NCBI GenBank assembly: GCA_007123575.1
Contig: SKKV01000296.1
Location: forward strand, 1-8,283
Length of the DNA stretch: 8,283 nucleotides
From: Wenzhouxiangella sp.
GTDB lineage: Bacteria; Pseudomonadota; Gammaproteobacteria; Xanthomonadales; Wenzhouxiangellaceae
Direction of reading: 5' to 3'
Each line of letters opens with the position of its first letter. Within the stretch, counting starts at the first letter, position 1. Positions 6,104-8,283 of this stretch are shown piece after piece. Under the pieces are notes generated by a model. That model saw only the letters and a program-made list of their open reading frames with translations, made no database searches and had not been told where the DNA came from. The translations under genes were made by a program, and so were the position numbers.

Positions 6104-6264
6104 TGGAATTGGCCCTCGGAACAAGCATAAGCCAGGCTGATCGCATCTGCTCTATCGATTACGGCCGCATCAGCGGCATGGGCAGCCATGACGAACTGCT
6201 TCAGTCACACCGCTTATACGCACAGTTCGTCAGGCGACCATTCGAATCCTCAACGGCGGCCTGA
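6103..6264 (+). pseudogene. Remnant of an ABC exporter ATPase (C-terminal end only)
   Basis: A 53-codon frame begins at an ATG overlapping the PAP2 stop (TGATG). It reads as the last part of an ABC exporter subunit of the MsbA/HlyB type: 'QADRICSIDYGRI' (11-23), where such proteins have 'ADRIxVLDxGRI', then 'GMGSHDELLQSHRLYAQFVRRPF' (25-47), matching the family ending G-S/T-H-x-E-L-L...LYAxL. The first ten residues stand where the 'AHRLSTI' H-loop should be, but the histidine is lost. Walker A, signature, Walker B and the whole membrane domain are absent, and the upstream DNA is occupied by the intact PAP2 gene. It cannot be a working transporter. I take it as debris of a larger gene lost by deletion or rearrangement; translation as a small protein coupled to PAP2 cannot be excluded. 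Confidence 0.65.
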
Positions 6265-6405
6265 CTGGCTTAGCCCGTTGGTTTCGCGATGTCATGGTGC
6301 AACGCATCTGATACCAAAGTGGCACAGACGTTCACAGCGTGGTGCGAGTACCCTGAATGACGCTTTTTATATTGAGAAGCGAAGCACTCACGACAAGGAT
6401 CCGCA

Positions 6406-7926
6406 ATGAGCCAGGCAGCAAACATCGACTTTCGCACCAACTCTCCGTTCAAGACTCGATACGACAACTACATCGGCGGCCAATTCGTCGCTCCCTTGTC
6501 CGGACGTTACATGGACAACATCACGCCGATTACCGGCAAGAAGGTGTGCGAGGTCGCGCGCTCCGACAAGCAGGATATCGAGCTGGCACTGGACGCTGCC
6601 CATGCAGCAAAGGATGCCTGGGGGAAAACCTCGGTCGCCGAACGATCGAATGTGCTGCTGAAAATTGCCGACCGGCTCGAACAGAACCTGGATTTGATTG
6701 CCACCGCCGAGACCTGGGATAACGGTAAGCCAATCCGGGAGACGACGGCGGCCGACATCCCCCTCGCCGTCGATCATTTTCGCTACTTCGCGGGTGCCCT
6801 TCGCGCCCAGGAAGGCAGCATGTCAGAGATTGATAACGATACCGTCGCTTACCATTTCCATGAGCCGCTGGGTGTCGTTGGTCAGATCATTCCCTGGAAT
6901 TTTTCGATTTTGATGGCAGCCTGGAAACTGGCACCCGCATTGGCCGCCGGCAACTGCATCGTCATGAAACCGGCCGAGCAGACGCCTGCCGCAATCATGG
7001 TGTTGGCCGAACTGATCAACGACCTTCTCCCGCCTGGCGTGTTGAATATCGTCAACGGCGTGGGTGCCGAGGCGGGTGATGCGCTGGCCAGGTCAGATCG
7101 GATCGCCAAGATTGCCTTTACCGGCTCGACAGCGACCGGCCGCAAGATTATGGAAGCGGCCACCGTCAATCTGATTCCGGTCACCCTGGAGCTGGGCGGC
7201 AAGTCGCCCAACATCTTCTTCAAGGACATCATGGCCGAAGACGACGCCTTTCTCGACAAGGCGGTTGAGGGCTTCGTGTTATTTGCCTTCAACCAGGGTG
7301 AAGTGTGTACCTGTCCGTCGCGGGCCCTGGTTCATGAAGATATCTACGAGCCGTTCATGGAACGCTGCATTGCCCGCGTCAAGGCGATTCAACAGGGCGA
7401 CCCTCGCGACACGAATACGATGGTCGGCGCCCAGGCCAGCCAGGAACAGCATGAAAAGATCATGTCCTACTTCACCATCGGTGCTGAAGAGGGCGCTGAA
7501 GTGCTGACCGGTGGCAAGGAGAAGAAACTGGATGGTGATCTGTCCGGCGGCTTCTATATCGAACCGACCATCCTCAAGGGCCACAACAAGATGCGGGTGT
7601 TTCAGGAAGAGATCTTCGGCCCCGTTGTTTCCGTGACCACCTTCAAGGACGAAGAAGAGGCTTTGGCTATTGCCAACGACACCATGTACGGCCTGGGGGC
7701 CGGCGTCTGGACACGCGACGGCACTCGTGCCTACCGTTTCGGGCGGGCCATCGAAGCCGGAAGAGTCTGGGTCAATAACTATCACGCCTATCCCGCCCAT
7801 GCTGCCTTCGGCGGCTACAAGCAGTCAGGCATCGGACGAGAAACGCACAAGATGATGCTTAACCACTACCAGCAAACCAAGAACATGCTGGTCAGCTACG
7901 ACCCCAACAAGCTGGGCTTTTTCTAA
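6406..7926 (+). CDS. exaC: NAD(P)-dependent aldehyde dehydrogenase, ExaC/AldB type
   Basis: This cytoplasmic enzyme oxidises acetaldehyde and related short aldehydes to acids with NAD(P)+. At 506 residues it has the usual length of the ExaC/AldB group and ends with the group's 'LGFF'. All key residues are present: oxyanion-hole N165 in 'PWNF', cofactor-binding K188 in 'MKPAEQTP', the nucleotide-binding 'FTGSTATG' (238-245), general base E262 in 'LELGGK', nucleophile C301 in 'NQGEVCTCPSR' with neighbour C303, and 'EEIFGPV' (401-407). The CTC doublet around the nucleophile is typical of this group rather than of betaine aldehyde dehydrogenases. AAGGA 5 bases before the ATG supports the start. 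An intrinsic terminator follows 20 bases after the stop, so it is probably monocistronic. No alcohol dehydrogenase partner is visible, so the physiological aldehyde is uncertain; the symbol reflects family resemblance, and aldB would be an equal choice. Confidence 0.95.
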   Translation: MSQAANIDFRTNSPFKTRYDNYIGGQFVAPLSGRYMDNITPITGKKVCEVARSDKQDIELALDAAHAAKDAWGKTSVAERSNVLLKIADRLEQNLDLIATAETWDNGKPIRETTAADIPLAVDHFRYFAGALRAQEGSMSEIDNDTVAYHFHEPLGVVGQIIPWNFSILMAAWKLAPALAAGNCIVMKPAEQTPAAIMVLAELINDLLPPGVLNIVNGVGAEAGDALARSDRIAKIAFTGSTATGRKIMEAATVNLIPVTLELGGKSPNIFFKDIMAEDDAFLDKAVEGFVLFAFNQGEVCTCPSRALVHEDIYEPFMERCIARVKAIQQGDPRDTNTMVGAQASQEQHEKIMSYFTIGAEEGAEVLTGGKEKKLDGDLSGGFYIEPTILKGHNKMRVFQEEIFGPVVSVTTFKDEEEALAIANDTMYGLGAGVWTRDGTRAYRFGRAIEAGRVWVNNYHAYPAHAAFGGYKQSGIGRETHKMMLNHYQQTKNMLVSYDPNKLGFF

Positions 7927-7945
7927 ACTCCTCTCCATCTGCAGC

Positions 7946-7982
7946 ACCTCCCGTCCCCTGATTCTGGGGCGGGAGGTTTTTT
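7946..7982 (+). terminator. Rho-independent terminator after the aldehyde dehydrogenase gene
   Basis: CCTCCCG-t-CCCC pairs with GGGGCGGGAGG, an 11-base GC-rich stem with one bulged T, extended by an A-T pair at the base. The loop is 7 bases (TGATTCT), followed by a run of six Ts. It lies 20 bases after the stop codon. Confidence 0.92.
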
Positions 7983-8118
7983 CATGCCGCCAATTGTCAT
8001 GATTTCCATACCCGTTGCATAGGGATTGGCTGGAGCCCCAATCACGCTCGAAAGCCGAGCCGAATGCAGTTCGAAAAGCCTGCGCTAAACCATCGTCTGC
8101 TGCTATTAACGCGGCAAT

Positions 8119-8283
8119 ATGGAGCCATCAGCCGAGCCCGGGCGTTGTTACCTTGCTACCCAATCAGTATGGCAGCCGCTGATCAGGTATGGTTTCAATC
8201 CGGCTTTCTTGAGCCAGGACTGCCTGCTGGAACCACACACCGACTATTTCCTGAACATCGTCTACACCGACAGTCCGGAGGGA
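8119..8283 (+). CDS. Partial open reading frame at the right edge, not recognised
   Basis: A frame opens at ATG 8119, four codons after an in-frame TAA, and stays open for 55 codons to the window edge. The last 30 codons prefer G or C in third position (about 23 of 30), as in a coding region, and read 'YGFNPAFLSQDCLLEPHTDY' then 'FLNIVYTDSPEG'. The first 25 codons do not show this bias, and no ribosome site precedes the ATG, so the true start may differ or the 5' end may be damaged. A second frame from ATG 8064 is also open to the edge but reads less like protein. I do not recognise the family. The 136 bases between the terminator and this ATG hold two small inverted repeats (GATTGG/CCAATC at 8024-8043, GCTCG/CGAGC at 8046-8060) and no clear promoter. 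Confidence 0.4.
   Translation, partial: MEPSAEPGRCYLATQSVWQPLIRYGFNPAFLSQDCLLEPHTDYFLNIVYTDSPEG

Noticed and set aside
6320..6334. Possible sigma54 promoter before the aldehyde dehydrogenase (TGGCAC then TTCA)
   Set aside because: The -24 part is perfect, but the -12 part is TTCA instead of TTGC, losing the essential GC. A TATATT at 6368-6373 also lacks any -35 at proper spacing, so I name no promoter in 6265-6405.

Overview
The window looks like a chromosomal stretch of a moderately GC-rich gammaproteobacterium. The best clue is the secreted protein at 3596-4285. It ends in an 'IFQDRFE' tail resembling the IFxDGFE-type C-terminal tails I recall from Xanthomonadales and Wenzhouxiangella-like bacteria. 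The ExaC/AldB-type aldehyde dehydrogenase fits a proteobacterium. The taxonomic call is inference. There are no rRNA, tRNA, CRISPR or transposase genes here.

Left part (1-3013, all minus strand, read right to left): an AraC-family regulator (1874-3013) has a near-consensus sigma70 promoter at 3147-3174. A 332-base gap follows, then an acidic secreted protein of unknown function (375-1541). Next, 46 bases further on, comes a membrane protein cut by the window edge (1-328), possibly an apolipoprotein N-acyltransferase-like protein. The gap holds a two-copy direct repeat with a 22-base period, the geometry expected of an AraC-family operator. It lies just upstream of a possible -10 box. The regulator may therefore control the secreted protein and the membrane protein.

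Middle part (3179-4285): a small predicted membrane protein (minus strand, GTG start) and a secreted protein (plus strand) diverge from a gap of only 36 bases. A perfect 12-base inverted repeat spans this gap. One arm lies in the first codons of the membrane protein and the other overlaps the ribosome binding site of the secreted protein.

Right part (4307-6264): a GT4 glycosyltransferase (minus) and a PAP2 lipid phosphatase (plus) diverge from a shared region and may work together on envelope glycolipids. The PAP2 stop codon overlaps an unannotated 53-codon frame that reads as the extreme C-terminus of an ABC exporter ATPase, probably a gene remnant.

Far right (6406-8283): a complete NAD(P)-dependent aldehyde dehydrogenase of the ExaC/AldB group is followed by a clear intrinsic terminator. 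The window then ends inside an unrecognised open frame.
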